NCBI GenBank assembly: GCA_965230415.1
Contig: CBDDKZ010000005.1
Span: 4,774,001 to 4,838,000, forward strand
Reading direction: 5' to 3'
Length of the DNA: 64,000 nucleotides
Source: CBDDKZ01 sp965230415
GTDB lineage: Bacteria > Bacteroidota > Bacteroidia > Cytophagales > JAAEPT01
Within the stretch, counting starts at the first letter, position 1. Each line of letters opens with the position of its first letter. The notes beneath the pieces were generated by a model. The model saw only the letters and a list, made by a program, of their open reading frames with translations. It made no database searches and was not told the origin of the DNA. Shown here piece after piece: positions 34,073-42,666 of this stretch. The translations under genes were made by a program, and so were the position numbers.

Positions 34073-36610
34073 CTATTCTTCTGTATTGGTTTCGTTGCCC
34101 TGGTCTTCTGTATTAGTTTCGTTACCTTGGTCTTCTGTACCTTCATTTTCATTCAGGTCTTCTTCCTCTTCTATAATATCAATCTTAGCAACAGAAGCTA
34201 TTTCATCAGAATCTCCCAGCTTTATTAAGCGTACTCCTTGTGTTGCTCTGCCCATAACGCGCAGATCTGCAACTCCGAGGCGAATCATAATTCCCGACTT
34301 ATTCACTATCATTAAGTCGTTCATATCATTGACATCCTTAATAGCAACAAGTGCACCTGTTTTGTCTGTTATGTTGATAGTTTTAACACCTTTACCGCCT
34401 CTGCTGGTAATGCGGTAATCATCGATATCCGAGCGTTTGCCGTAGCCTTTTTCCGATACTACCATTAGGTTTTGATCACTATCACTAACAGCTACCAAAC
34501 CAATTACCCGATCATCGTTTCCTTCAAGGGTCACTCCTCTTACCCCTGCGGCATTTCTACCCATTGGTCTTACTTGAGACTCATGGAACCTGATCGCTTT
34601 TCCGGAACGTTTTGCAAGGATAATATCACTATCTCCTGTCGTTAGCTTCACATCAAGCAATTTATCTCCTTCATTAATCGTAATGGCGTTTATACCATTG
34701 GTACGCGGTCTGGAGTAGGCTTCGAGGCTCGTCTTCTTTATTTGTCCATTGACAGTAGCAAAGAACAGGAAGTGGTTATTAATGTAGTCTTCGTCTTTTA
34801 AGGATGTAACGTTAATAACTGCCTGAATTTGTTCGCCTTGCTCAATATTTATCAGGTTTTGAATCGGACGTCCCTTGGAGTTTTTGGTACCTTCGGGTAC
34901 CTCATATACCTTCATCCAGTAAACCTTACCAAAGTCAGTAAAAATAAGCAGATTGTTATGGTTGGTGGCTATAAACAAGTGCTCTGGATAGTCCTCAGAC
35001 TTGGTAGCAGCACCTTTTGATCCACGTCCGCCTCTATTTTGAGTTTTGTATTCTGTAAGAGGAGTCCTTTTTATATAGCCCTGATTGGAAATAGTGATGA
35101 CCATTTCTTCATCAGCGATTAAGTCCTCAATACTGATGTCATCTGCTGAATGAACAATTTCGGTGCGTCTTTCATCACCGTAACGCTCTTTCATTTCTGA
35201 AAGCTCTTCCTTGATAATGTTCATTCTGCGCGGCTCACTAGCCAGAATGTCTTTCAAATCATCGATGAGTTCCATGATTTCTTTGTATTCTTTCTCAATT
35301 TTTTCGCGCTCAAGTCCGGTAAGACGTTGTAAACGCATATCAAGAATAGCGCGGGCCTGAATTTCAGATAATTTGAATTGCTCCATGAGCCCCTCACGAG
35401 CAATATCAGGATCTCGCGAACTTCTAATAAGGCTTATTACTTCATCTAAATTATCCAAAGCAATGAGGTAGCCTTCCAGTATATGGGCACGCTTTTCAGC
35501 TTCCGCTAATTCAAATTCAGTTCTTCTGACTACCACTTCGTGTCTATGTTCTACGAAGTTGGATATCAAGTCTTTAAGGTTCAGAGTTTCGGGTCTTCCT
35601 TTAACTAGTGCAACGTTGTTTACACTAAAAGAAGACTGTAACTGTGTATGCTTATATAAAGTATTTAAGACGACGTTCGGTATGGCATCCCTTTTGAGGT
35701 CATAAACTACTCTCAGGCCATCGCGATCCGACTCATCCCGGATATCAGAGATTCCTTCAATCTTTTTGTCATTGATTAAGCCTGCCGTTTTTTCGATCAT
35801 CGAAGCCTTATTTACCAGGTATGGTATGGCTGTAACAATAATCTGGTCTCGGCCATCATCGTTTATTTCTATATTGGCAGTAGCTCTTAAAACTACCCGT
35901 CCTCTGCCTGTTTCAAATGCTGATTTTACACCGCTGTAGCCATAAATGATTCCGGCAGTTGGGAAATCAGGAGCTTTAATGTACTCCATGAGTCCTTCAA
36001 TACTTATTTCGTTGTCATCGATATAAGCAACAACACCATCAATTACTTCACTTATATTGTGAGGAGCCATGTTAGTGGCCATACCAACGGCAATTCCTGA
36101 TGAACCGTTAATTAACAGATTGGGTATCTTAGCCGGTAATACGGTAGGCTCTTTTAAAGAGTCATCGAAGTTCGGTTGAAAATTTACGGTATTTTTCTTG
36201 ATATCACCAAGTAACTCTTCGGCAATACGTTTTAACCTGGCCTCCGTATAACGCATGGCTGCCGGACTATCACCATCAACCGAACCGTAGTTTCCCTGGC
36301 CATCTACCAGTGGGTATCGTAGAGACCATTCCTGAGCCATACGAACCATCGTGTCGTAAACAGCAGAATCCCCGTGTGGGTGATATTTACCAAGTACCTC
36401 TCCTACTATTCTTGCTGATTTCTTGTAGGGCCTGTTAAAATTTACACCCAATTCATCCATACCATAAAGGATACGTCTGTGAACCGGCTTTAATCCATCC
36501 CTTACATCAGGTAGCGCTCTCGATATAATTACCGACATCGAATAATCGATGTAAGCACCACGCATCTCATCTTCAATATTAATAGGAATAATATTTCCTT
36601 GCTCTGCCAT
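34073..36610 (-). CDS. gyrA: DNA gyrase subunit A
   Basis: An 845-residue topoisomerase subunit that cleaves and rejoins DNA to introduce negative supercoils. The catalytic Tyr121 is in RYTEARL. The quinolone-binding region HPHGDSAVYDTMVRMAQ keeps Ser82 and Asp86, the quinolone-susceptible state. The C-terminal wrapping domain has the GyrA box QNRGGRGSKG, which separates it from ParC/TopoIV, and repeated blades. The acidic tail ends in tandem copies of EDQGNETNT. A consensus DnaA box lies about 80 bp upstream. The start MAEQGNIIPINIEDEM is typical. Confidence 0.97.
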   Translation of the reverse strand: MAEQGNIIPINIEDEMRGAYIDYSMSVIISRALPDVRDGLKPVHRRILYGMDELGVNFNRPYKKSARIVGEVLGKYHPHGDSAVYDTMVRMAQEWSLRYPLVDGQGNYGSVDGDSPAAMRYTEARLKRIAEELLGDIKKNTVNFQPNFDDSLKEPTVLPAKIPNLLINGSSGIAVGMATNMAPHNISEVIDGVVAYIDDNEISIEGLMEYIKAPDFPTAGIIYGYSGVKSAFETGRGRVVLRATANIEINDDGRDQIIVTAIPYLVNKASMIEKTAGLINDKKIEGISDIRDESDRDGLRVVYDLKRDAIPNVVLNTLYKHTQLQSSFSVNNVALVKGRPETLNLKDLISNFVEHRHEVVVRRTEFELAEAEKRAHILEGYLIALDNLDEVISLIRSSRDPDIAREGLMEQFKLSEIQARAILDMRLQRLTGLEREKIEKEYKEIMELIDDLKDILASEPRRMNIIKEELSEMKERYGDERRTEIVHSADDISIEDLIADEEMVITISNQGYIKRTPLTEYKTQNRGGRGSKGAATKSEDYPEHLFIATNHNNLLIFTDFGKVYWMKVYEVPEGTKNSKGRPIQNLINIEQGEQIQAVINVTSLKDEDYINNHFLFFATVNGQIKKTSLEAYSRPRTNGINAITINEGDKLLDVKLTTGDSDIILAKRSGKAIRFHESQVRPMGRNAAGVRGVTLEGNDDRVIGLVAVSDSDQNLMVVSEKGYGKRSDIDDYRITSRGGKGVKTINITDKTGALVAIKDVNDMNDLMIVNKSGIMIRLGVADLRVMGRATQGVRLIKLGDSDEIASVAKIDIIEEEEDLNENEGTEDQGNETNTEDQGNETNTEE
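34077..34130. repeat. Two tandem 27-bp repeats in the 3' end of gyrA
   Basis: 34077-34103 and 34104-34130 differ at three positions, with a partial third copy to 34141. They encode the acidic repeated tail of GyrA and keep the reading frame. Confidence 0.8.
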
Positions 36611-36689
36611 CTAGCTTGTGAATTTGTTGTTAATTTCAACTTAAATATAAGCTAAATTGGGCACTGAAAGCGTTTTAATAGGCTAATAC

Positions 36690-36717
36690 TTATCCACATT
36701 TCGTGACGTGTGGAAAA
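36690..36717. promoter_or_regulatory. Paired DnaA boxes upstream of gyrA
   Basis: TTATCCACA (36690-36698) is a perfect consensus DnaA box. Ten bases later TGTGGAAAA (36709-36717) is an inverted box with one mismatch. They lie 80-107 bp before the gyrA start, so DnaA-dependent control of gyrA is plausible. Confidence 0.55.
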
Positions 36718-36748
36718 AAAAATAAGTTTGCGAATTCCAGAAAGATTC

Positions 36749-37597
36749 TTACTTCTGTCTCGGCCTTCGCCATTGCTGACCTATCTTGGGGTTTTGATTT
36801 AATCGCCACCATGGCGTAACAGCACTTCTGTATAAACTTTTCCTTTTTTCTTGTCTGGCTTCTTTCTTGTCTCCTCGGTCTTGTTTGCGCTGTTCTTTTT
36901 TATGTGCCTTGTCGGCTTTACGAATTTCCTTTCTTATATCTGAGTTTGACTGGATGTCTTCTTCATCACCCATAAACTCTCCTTCTTCAATTAGTTGTTG
37001 ATTGTCCAGGTATTCTTCCGTTTCTGTAGAGGAGGCTTCATCTGTATTGTTTATATTCTTTCTTCCCCTTTTCTTCCTTTTGCCCTTTTGTGGTGGTTGT
37101 CCTTCTCCCTCCAAATCGCCTTCATCAAGAGCTTCGCCATCAGCATTTTCATTACTTTGACTCTTTTGTTTGGCTTTTTTCTTTTCTGCCTTTTTTCGTG
37201 CTTTTTCTTTCTTTTTTTCGGCTTTCAGGCGTTGCTTTTTTTCTTTCGCACTTTCCACTCGGGCGGTATCTGCCATTATCCCCTCATCGGAGTCACCTAT
37301 TTTAGGTTCGGCATTGTCTAAAGTCTCTTCAGTTTCAGTTGCTGTATCGGTAGCAAGGCTATCTGGTTGTGCGGCTTCTTCTTTTGCCTGCTTGGCGGCT
37401 AATTTCTCTTGCTTTTTCTTATATTTTTTCATTTTGCGCTTAGCCTGTCTTATTTCTTTTGGACTAGGCACATCTTCGGCAAGACGATGCATTTTTCTTA
37501 CCTTGTCACCGGGAATTGGTGTAACAGGATGCAATAAATGGCAAGCCGTATTCAAAAAAATGAATAACGTAACAGTAACGATAACTACAAACCTCAT
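36749..37597 (-). CDS. Lys/Glu-rich lipoprotein of unknown function
   Basis: A 282-residue protein with a leader ending LNTAC (lipobox). Most of the mature part is low-complexity, alternating Lys/Glu/Ala-rich stretches (KRKMKKYKKKQEKLAAKQ, KKEKARKKAEKKKAKQ) separated by acidic segments, probably long charged helices. The C-terminal ~25 residues (TPWWRLNQNPKIGQQWRRP) look different and may be the conserved functional motif. Long reading frames on the opposite strand here are by-products of the biased composition. It lies upstream of gyrA on the same strand, 138 bp away. Possibly an envelope or peptidoglycan-interacting protein; no family recognised. Confidence 0.7.
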   Translation of the reverse strand: MRFVVIVTVTLFIFLNTACHLLHPVTPIPGDKVRKMHRLAEDVPSPKEIRQAKRKMKKYKKKQEKLAAKQAKEEAAQPDSLATDTATETEETLDNAEPKIGDSDEGIMADTARVESAKEKKQRLKAEKKKEKARKKAEKKKAKQKSQSNENADGEALDEGDLEGEGQPPQKGKRKKRGRKNINNTDEASSTETEEYLDNQQLIEEGEFMGDEEDIQSNSDIRKEIRKADKAHKKEQRKQDRGDKKEARQEKRKSLYRSAVTPWWRLNQNPKIGQQWRRPRQK

Positions 37598-37796
37598 ACC
37601 CTGGCCTTAAGCCTTCTACTTTTAATCCTAATTCAATTTATAAAAGTTGAACATACAATATAACGAAATTTAAAGATTATTGTGGCAATTAATTGTCGAA
37701 ACGAACGTATAAATTGCGAATATAAACGGCGATTCTTAAAGTGGGGGCTGTCAAAAAGTGTTGTTTTTTAGCGTATTAACTTGTATTGTGAGCTTA

Positions 37797-38198
37797 TCAT
37801 TCGCCACTATTAAATTTTCCACTCTTAATCACTTTGCGTGCAAATGGTCGTTCCTTAAAGACGTATACCCAGGCCTGGTATTTGCTTCTCTTAAACCTGA
37901 CTTCCATCTTTTTTCGAACGTAATCTATACAATACTCAGGTGCAATAGCTATTCCTTCATAGTTGTCCAATTCGATTAGTATTTGAGTCCCCTTTTTTAA
38001 TTGATACAATTGCCCGCAAACGGCAGGGAATTGATTTTTTCTGCAGGTATGTAGGGCAGGATACCAATCAATTTTATAAAGAACGCCATTATTCAAACTC
38101 ACCGGTAACAGAAAAGAGGCATTACGCCTTAATTGCTTTGCAAAATGCGTGTATCCGTCGGTTTTCAAAGTTCCATAAACAAATAGCAATTCACTCAT
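37797..38198 (-). CDS. Gamma-glutamylcyclotransferase-like protein
   Basis: A 133-residue cytoplasmic protein of the AIG2/GGCT fold. The substrate-binding loop FVYGTLK is at the N-terminus and the catalytic Glu is in LDNYEG. Family members cyclise gamma-glutamyl amino acids to 5-oxoproline or act on gamma-glutamylamines. Its ATG overlaps the MBL hydrolase stop by four bases (ATGA), so the two are translationally coupled. The substrate cannot be told from sequence. Confidence 0.85.
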   Translation of the reverse strand: MSELLFVYGTLKTDGYTHFAKQLRRNASFLLPVSLNNGVLYKIDWYPALHTCRKNQFPAVCGQLYQLKKGTQILIELDNYEGIAIAPEYCIDYVRKKMEVRFKRSKYQAWVYVFKERPFARKVIKSGKFNSGE

Positions 38199-39091
38199 AA
38201 ATTAGCAGTATTATTGTATATAGGCTCTTCGCTAAGAATATCAGTATAGGTCCTGCCAGGTAATACCAAATAAACAGGTACTGTTATTTGGTGTATTTCA
38301 CAAAGCTCTTGTACCGATTTTCTAATAAATTCTGGTGAATAGCGCGAGGAGAAATGTGTAAGTACCAGTTTTTCTATATTTAATTTTTTGGTCATGGTAA
38401 TTACTTCTGTCAAAGTGCTATGCAGATTGCCATGTAATTTGATATTATTTTTATCAGTACCAATAAAAGTAGCCTCGTGAATTAGTATGTTGCAATCGTC
38501 CCAAATCTGTGGGTCAAATACAGGTGTATCCCCTGAATATGCCAATAGTACGGATTCTTGTACCTGTGTAATATAATTTTTTCCGTACTCTTTGACTAAG
38601 GATTCAATTTGAGCGTTTTTATAGCTTTCAAATTTTGCCTTAAGCTTTCTTTTTGATGCTACTATTTTATACCCCAGGCTTTTACATAGATTACCTGCTG
38701 TTTTCACGTGCTCGTTGCGAATTGACTGAACATGTACCCCGGGTTTAATTGCTATTGATTGATTTTCTTCAATAGGAACCCAGTTTACAGTAGATGTATG
38801 TGCGTCGAATTTGTTACTAAAAGACTCCATAGCGGGAAAAGAACCGCAGTCTTTTGGGTAATAGATACTAGGGCCATTTTCTCGTGCATTCAATTGCACG
38901 AATTGCAATAGCCCGGTGAGATGATCCCTATCGGCATGTGTAATGAATACGTGTTTTACCTTACCGGCTTTTTGCCCTAAAGCCATGCTTATCCCATCTC
39001 CTCCATCTAATAGTATCCCCAACTCTTCAAGGAAGAACCATGTAGCAAACAATGCAGTCGAATGTCCGTGAATAGTCATCTTTTGATTCAT
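38195..39091 (-). CDS. MBL-fold hydrolase, RNase Z-like, with altered metal motif
   Basis: A 298-residue metallo-beta-lactamase-fold protein starting at ATG 39091 (MNQKMTIHGHSTALF); the longer frame to 39166 adds a poor N-terminus. It resembles RNase Z relatives: FITHADRDHLTGLLQF, LAYSGDTPVFDP, IHEATF and LVLTHFSSRY. The usual HxHxDH motif reads HADRDH here, with Asp54 in place of the second His, while Asp56 and His57 remain. The protein is shorter than long RNase Z and lacks a clear flexible arm. It is coupled by ATGA overlap to a GGCT-like gene, so a role in small-molecule hydrolysis is as likely as tRNA processing. Confidence 0.8.
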   Translation of the reverse strand: MNQKMTIHGHSTALFATWFFLEELGILLDGGDGISMALGQKAGKVKHVFITHADRDHLTGLLQFVQLNARENGPSIYYPKDCGSFPAMESFSNKFDAHTSTVNWVPIEENQSIAIKPGVHVQSIRNEHVKTAGNLCKSLGYKIVASKRKLKAKFESYKNAQIESLVKEYGKNYITQVQESVLLAYSGDTPVFDPQIWDDCNILIHEATFIGTDKNNIKLHGNLHSTLTEVITMTKKLNIEKLVLTHFSSRYSPEFIRKSVQELCEIHQITVPVYLVLPGRTYTDILSEEPIYNNTANL

Positions 39092-39214
39092 AATAGCCGT
39101 ATAAAACCGGAAGCATCTTGTTTTCGTAATTATAGTAATTTGCCCGCTGTAAATCGTGGTATACATTACAATTTATTATATAAATTATTAAGGTAACTAA
39201 CTAAAACTATTCAC

Positions 39215-41224
39215 ATGAACTACTTCTGTATTCGATTCGCTTTTTGTACAATGATGCTGCTGGTAGGGACAATCGTTTATGCGCAGAACATTGAATTCAA
39301 GCGAAGTAATTTTCCAGATAAGGTTGGTGCTTATAAAAATGCCGTTTATGCGTTAAAAGAAGGTGATTCTTTTTTTGAGCAAGGCCCCAGTTATTATTTA
39401 TATGCATTAAAGGAGTATAAAAAGGCGCAAAAGTTTAACCCGAATAATGCGGAATTAAATTACAAAGTAGGTGTTTGTTATCTCAATACCCTGAACAAAA
39501 CAGTTTCCAAGGATTATTTACTCAGGGCGGTTGAGTTGGACTCTAATGTTCATGAGAATATTAACCTGGAACTAGCCAGGTCTTATCATATAAATAAGGC
39601 CTGGGATACTGCTATCAGCTATTATGAAACGCATAAACGTTATTTAGAAAACTTGGAATTGAGCAAACCGGGCAAGTATAGCGATTTATTGGAGGCCATG
39701 GACAAACATATACAGGAATGTAATTATGGCAAGGAATATGAAGCTAAACCATTAAATGTCACCATACACAATATTGGAACGGGCGTGAATACCCAGTTTC
39801 CGGAATACCTTGTTATTATTAATGCCGATGAAACGGTGATGATGTTTACATCTATGCGACCGGGCAGTACCGGAGAACACGGCGAAGAGGCACATGACGA
39901 GTTTCACTTTCATCATGAAGATATTTATGTTTCAAAATCTAAGAATGGTGAATGGCAAAAGGCAAAGAGTATTGGGAAACCCGTAAATACCCACCTCAAC
40001 GACGCAACCATTGCACTGGCCCCCGATGGACACACGGTGCTTACCTATAACGATAATGTATCTGGTGGTGATATCTATGAGTGTAAACTTAATGGTGACA
40101 AGTGGTCTGAGCCTAAGCGATTATCAGAAAATATAAACTCTCCATATCATGAAGCATCTGCCTGTTTCTCTTATGATGGACGTTCATTGTACTTTGTTAG
40201 CGATAATCCCAAAGATAATTATGGAGATCATGATATTTTCGTGTCGCATTGGAACGACTCCATCAATGATTGGGGGGTACCGGAAAATTTGGGACCTAAA
40301 ATTAACACTAAATACAGCGAACAAGGTATATATGCGCATCCGGATGGGCACTCTATATATTTTAGTTCCAAAGGGCATACCACCATGGGGGGGTTTGATA
40401 TCTTCAAATCAGAATGGGATGAAGAAAATGAGGAATGGGGAGAGCCTGTAAATGTGGGCTACCCAATTAATAGCCCTGATAATGATGTAGGATTGGTAAT
40501 GTCTGCATCAGGAAAGCATGCCTATGTGTCTGCTTATCACGATGATAGTTATGGCCGTGAAGATATTTACCGTATAGATTTTCCAGCAGGGGTAATTGAG
40601 CATTTAACACTTTTGAAAGGACATATTTTTGATAACAAAACAAAAAAACCGCTAGAGGCCAATATTGAAATAATTGATATTGAAAACCACCAGCCTATCG
40701 CACATTTTGAATCTAATTCCTTCAGTGGTCATTACCTGATTTCTCTGCCGGCCGGTAAGAACTATGCCATTGAAATAGAAAAAGATGGCTATTTGTTCCA
40801 TTCAGAGAACTTTGATTTACCAAAAACCGATAGTTATCACGAGGTGGAGATGGATATCTATTTGGACCCAATTGAGGTAGGAAGCAAGATTGTTCTTAAC
40901 AATATCTTTTTCGACTATGATAAGGCTACATTGAGACCCGAGTCTATTGATGAACTGGAAATTTTAAGGAAGTTTATGGTAGATAACCCTACCCTACGTG
41001 TGGAGTTATCCGGCCATACGGATAGCAGAGGGTCTGATGATTACAATCAACATTTGTCAGAAGACAGAGCTCATGCGGTTGTTGATTACCTGGTAGATAA
41101 AGGTATTGAGAAATCGCGTATGGAGTACAAGGGATATGGTGAAACGCAACCAATGGCTCCAAATGACACGGAGGAAAATATGCAGTTGAATAGAAGAACA
41201 GAATTGAAAATTATAGGGAAATAA
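39215..41224 (+). CDS. PorE-like OmpA-family protein (TPR, beta-propeller, OmpA)
   Basis: A 669-residue exported protein with signal peptide ending VYAQ. Order: TPR repeats (~30-160, AQKFNPNNAELNYKVGVCY), PD40/WD40-like propeller (~175-460, SRSLYFVSDNPKDNYGDHDIF-type repeats), a carboxypeptidase-regulatory-like beta domain (~470-550, GHIFDNKTKKPLEANIEI) and an OmpA peptidoglycan-binding domain (~560-669, NNIFFDYDKATLRPES, LSGHTDSRGSDDYN, GYGETQPMAPND). This is the domain order of PorE, which anchors the T9SS to the cell wall. Unlike a typical PorE lipoprotein, the leader looks like a signal peptidase I type. Monocistronic as far as visible. Confidence 0.88.
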   Translation: MNYFCIRFAFCTMMLLVGTIVYAQNIEFKRSNFPDKVGAYKNAVYALKEGDSFFEQGPSYYLYALKEYKKAQKFNPNNAELNYKVGVCYLNTLNKTVSKDYLLRAVELDSNVHENINLELARSYHINKAWDTAISYYETHKRYLENLELSKPGKYSDLLEAMDKHIQECNYGKEYEAKPLNVTIHNIGTGVNTQFPEYLVIINADETVMMFTSMRPGSTGEHGEEAHDEFHFHHEDIYVSKSKNGEWQKAKSIGKPVNTHLNDATIALAPDGHTVLTYNDNVSGGDIYECKLNGDKWSEPKRLSENINSPYHEASACFSYDGRSLYFVSDNPKDNYGDHDIFVSHWNDSINDWGVPENLGPKINTKYSEQGIYAHPDGHSIYFSSKGHTTMGGFDIFKSEWDEENEEWGEPVNVGYPINSPDNDVGLVMSASGKHAYVSAYHDDSYGREDIYRIDFPAGVIEHLTLLKGHIFDNKTKKPLEANIEIIDIENHQPIAHFESNSFSGHYLISLPAGKNYAIEIEKDGYLFHSENFDLPKTDSYHEVEMDIYLDPIEVGSKIVLNNIFFDYDKATLRPESIDELEILRKFMVDNPTLRVELSGHTDSRGSDDYNQHLSEDRAHAVVDYLVDKGIEKSRMEYKGYGETQPMAPNDTEENMQLNRRTELKIIGK

Positions 41225-41455
41225 TAAAAAAAGTACCTGTTAAATATCTTCGTTTTTTAAATTATAAAATGGATCGCGTTTGTTAAAATCGCTACTAACG
41301 GACAATTAATAGTTGTTGTTACTGAAGGAATTGAGAGCTACTCCCCTTACTCTACTCATTCAATATTGAGATTTTTATCAGGACAAAGCTAATATAGCTT
41401 TAATAATCGTAACGTATGATTTCGTTTTGCCTTGTGAGCCTCTTGTAGAAGTGGT

Positions 41456-41815
41456 TTAATTAAAATCAGGATCTTCTGCTGTCTCGTCAAAGGAATCCAT
41501 TAATGAGTCTCCAGGTGCAGATGTACTATCCTCATCAATTACCATATAGTCTTTCATAGGCACCTGATAGTGCTTCTTTCGAAAATTCTTAGGCGTCGGG
41601 CCATGTGCAATTCCATTCCCGTCTATACTCGATTTATAGCTCTTTTTAGGAGTGGCAACGGAATCCTCCCCCATATCGAAGGGTGAAAAATATTCCATTT
41701 GAGCCTGTTCGTTAAGCAAAAAATAACTGCCGTACGCTGCGCATATCTTTTTTGTACAAGACGATGAAGATATCAATGTGACAAATAATGAAATGAGTAC
41801 AATATGTTTACGCAT
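41456..41815 (-). CDS. Small lipoprotein of unknown function
   Basis: A 119-residue protein; starting at ATG 41815 gives a compact leader MRKHIVLISLFVTLI... ending in lipobox SSSSC. After the Cys comes TKKICAAYGSYFLL, then a polar, acidic, probably disordered remainder rich in Ser/Asp. The CxAYGSY segment after the lipid Cys may be a small conserved motif, but I cannot tie it to a named family. It is convergent with the PorE-like gene, with about 230 bp between that hold only a weak AAAGCT/AGCTTT palindrome (41384-41400). Confidence 0.7.
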   Translation of the reverse strand: MRKHIVLISLFVTLISSSSCTKKICAAYGSYFLLNEQAQMEYFSPFDMGEDSVATPKKSYKSSIDGNGIAHGPTPKNFRKKHYQVPMKDYMVIDEDSTSAPGDSLMDSFDETAEDPDFN

Positions 41816-41905
41816 ATGATTCATTAGCACAAAATACAAGAAGCAGTATAAGGCTGAAGGGGCAAATTTACAATAATTTTAATGTTAAATGTAACCATTA
41901 TCTTT

Positions 41906-42196
41906 TTAATCATCCAGGTAATTGTTGTATTTTTTTCTCAATTCAGCCTTTTCTTGCAGCCTTTTTATAACTAATTGCGCTAATTCATGCGCGGTATTTT
42001 CATGAATTAGTGCTTTTTTGACTTTTTGTTCCTCCACATCTATTCTGTATAATGCGTTAAGCAATTTATAAACGTCACGATGTAATAATTCTTGTATTAT
42101 TCCGGATAAACTATCTATTAATTCGTCCTGATAATTAGTACGTTGAGAGATGTTTTCAACGATTTGTTCAAGATTATTTTGGTTTAAGTCTTCCAC
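41906..42196 (-). CDS. Small helical cytoplasmic protein, 96 aa
   Basis: A 96-residue all-helical protein with no signal, starting MEDLNQNNLEQIVENIS. It has a central Tyr/Leu-rich helix (LLHRDVYKLLNALYRIDVEEQKV) and a basic C-terminal helix (KRLQEKAELRKKYN). Charge pattern and size suggest a small coiled-coil or dimeric regulatory protein. It is upstream of the small lipoprotein gene (90-bp gap) on the same strand, so they may be co-transcribed. Transcription diverges from the SAM riboswitch unit. No family recognised. Confidence 0.65.
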   Translation of the reverse strand: MEDLNQNNLEQIVENISQRTNYQDELIDSLSGIIQELLHRDVYKLLNALYRIDVEEQKVKKALIHENTAHELAQLVIKRLQEKAELRKKYNNYLDD

Positions 42197-42372
42197 TTAG
42201 TTTTGCCTCTTCTTAAAAGAAGCGAGCATTAATGTTTAAGTATAGCTTTATACGTGTTTTAGTTGCCATCGGACCATGTTTTGTTGGAAAATTATCATTT
42301 TTTTAGGAAAAATATTGCTTAACAAAGATAATTATAGTTGCTTTGCAATAGCTCTTACCTCTAAGGTGGTGC

Positions 42373-42472
42373 ATTTATAACGAAGAAGCGAGAGATCAGG
42401 CTCTAAGACCTTCTAGCAACCTCTCTAAAGAAAAGGTGCTAATTCCTGACCGAAAATTGTCGGACTATAAAT
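42373..42472 (+). ncRNA. SAM-I (S-box) riboswitch
   Basis: All parts of the S-box fold can be drawn. P1: ATTTATA (42373-42379) with TATAAAT (42466-42472). P2: AGAAG (42384-42388) with CTTCT (42410-42414), and AGAG (42391-42394) with CTCT (42401-42404) across the kink-turn. The conserved AGCAACC follows. P3: ACCT with AGGT (42419-42437), then the core GGTGCTAATTCC. P4: CCGA with TCGG (42450-42463). The pseudoknot TCAGG (42396-42400) pairs with CCTGA (42445-42449). It therefore should bind S-adenosylmethionine. It precedes a short Cys-rich reading frame and a 94-residue unknown protein rather than a recognisable methionine gene. Confidence 0.93.
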
Positions 42473-42481
42473 TTTACTACC

Positions 42482-42595
42482 ATGAAAATTAACAGAAATT
42501 TTAGTTTTACTTCAGATTTATCCATTAGTCAGGTTAATTTTTTCAGGAACAGTTTTATATTTTACCTGACGGCCGGTTGTTGTTGTACAATGTAG
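42482..42595 (+). CDS. Candidate 37-codon leader peptide with a Cys-Cys-Cys run
   Basis: An ATG ten bases after riboswitch P1 opens a 37-codon frame. It starts MKINRNFSFTSDLSIS, ends YLTAGCCCTM, and stops at TAG 42593-42595. It is Phe- and Ser-rich with three consecutive TGT (Cys) codons just before the end, the layout of attenuation leader peptides. The Cys codons overlap GGTTG (42575-42579), which can pair with CAACC (42622-42626) downstream of the hairpin at 42601. The S-box may control its translation. Whether the peptide is made is unproven. Confidence 0.55.
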   Translation: MKINRNFSFTSDLSISQVNFFRNSFIFYLTAGCCCTM

Positions 42596-42600
42596 TGCAC

Positions 42601-42621
42601 GATGCAACTTTTGCATCTTTT
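42601..42621 (+). terminator. Attenuator-like hairpin
   Basis: GATGCAA (42601-42607) and TTGCATC (42611-42617) form a perfect 7-bp stem with a CTT loop, followed by four T. It lies between the Cys-rich leader peptide and the 94-residue gene, so it could terminate transcription conditionally. Confidence 0.6.
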
Positions 42622-42666
42622 CAACCTCTTTTATTAAGCGGTTGTGGTCTTTGTGTAACTATTTAA

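Noticed and set aside
34073..36610. Quinolone-resistance substitutions in GyrA.
   Set aside because: Ser82 and Asp86 are both the susceptible residues.
36690..36717. Chromosomal replication origin, suggested by DnaA boxes.
   Set aside because: Only two boxes, no dnaA/dnaN or AT-rich unwinding cluster nearby. Regulation of gyrA is the simpler reading.
37170..37610. A 146-codon Phe/Ser-rich frame opposite the Lys-rich lipoprotein gene.
   Set aside because: It is the complement of AAA/GAA-rich codons and has no independent support. The minus-strand gene has a lipobox leader.
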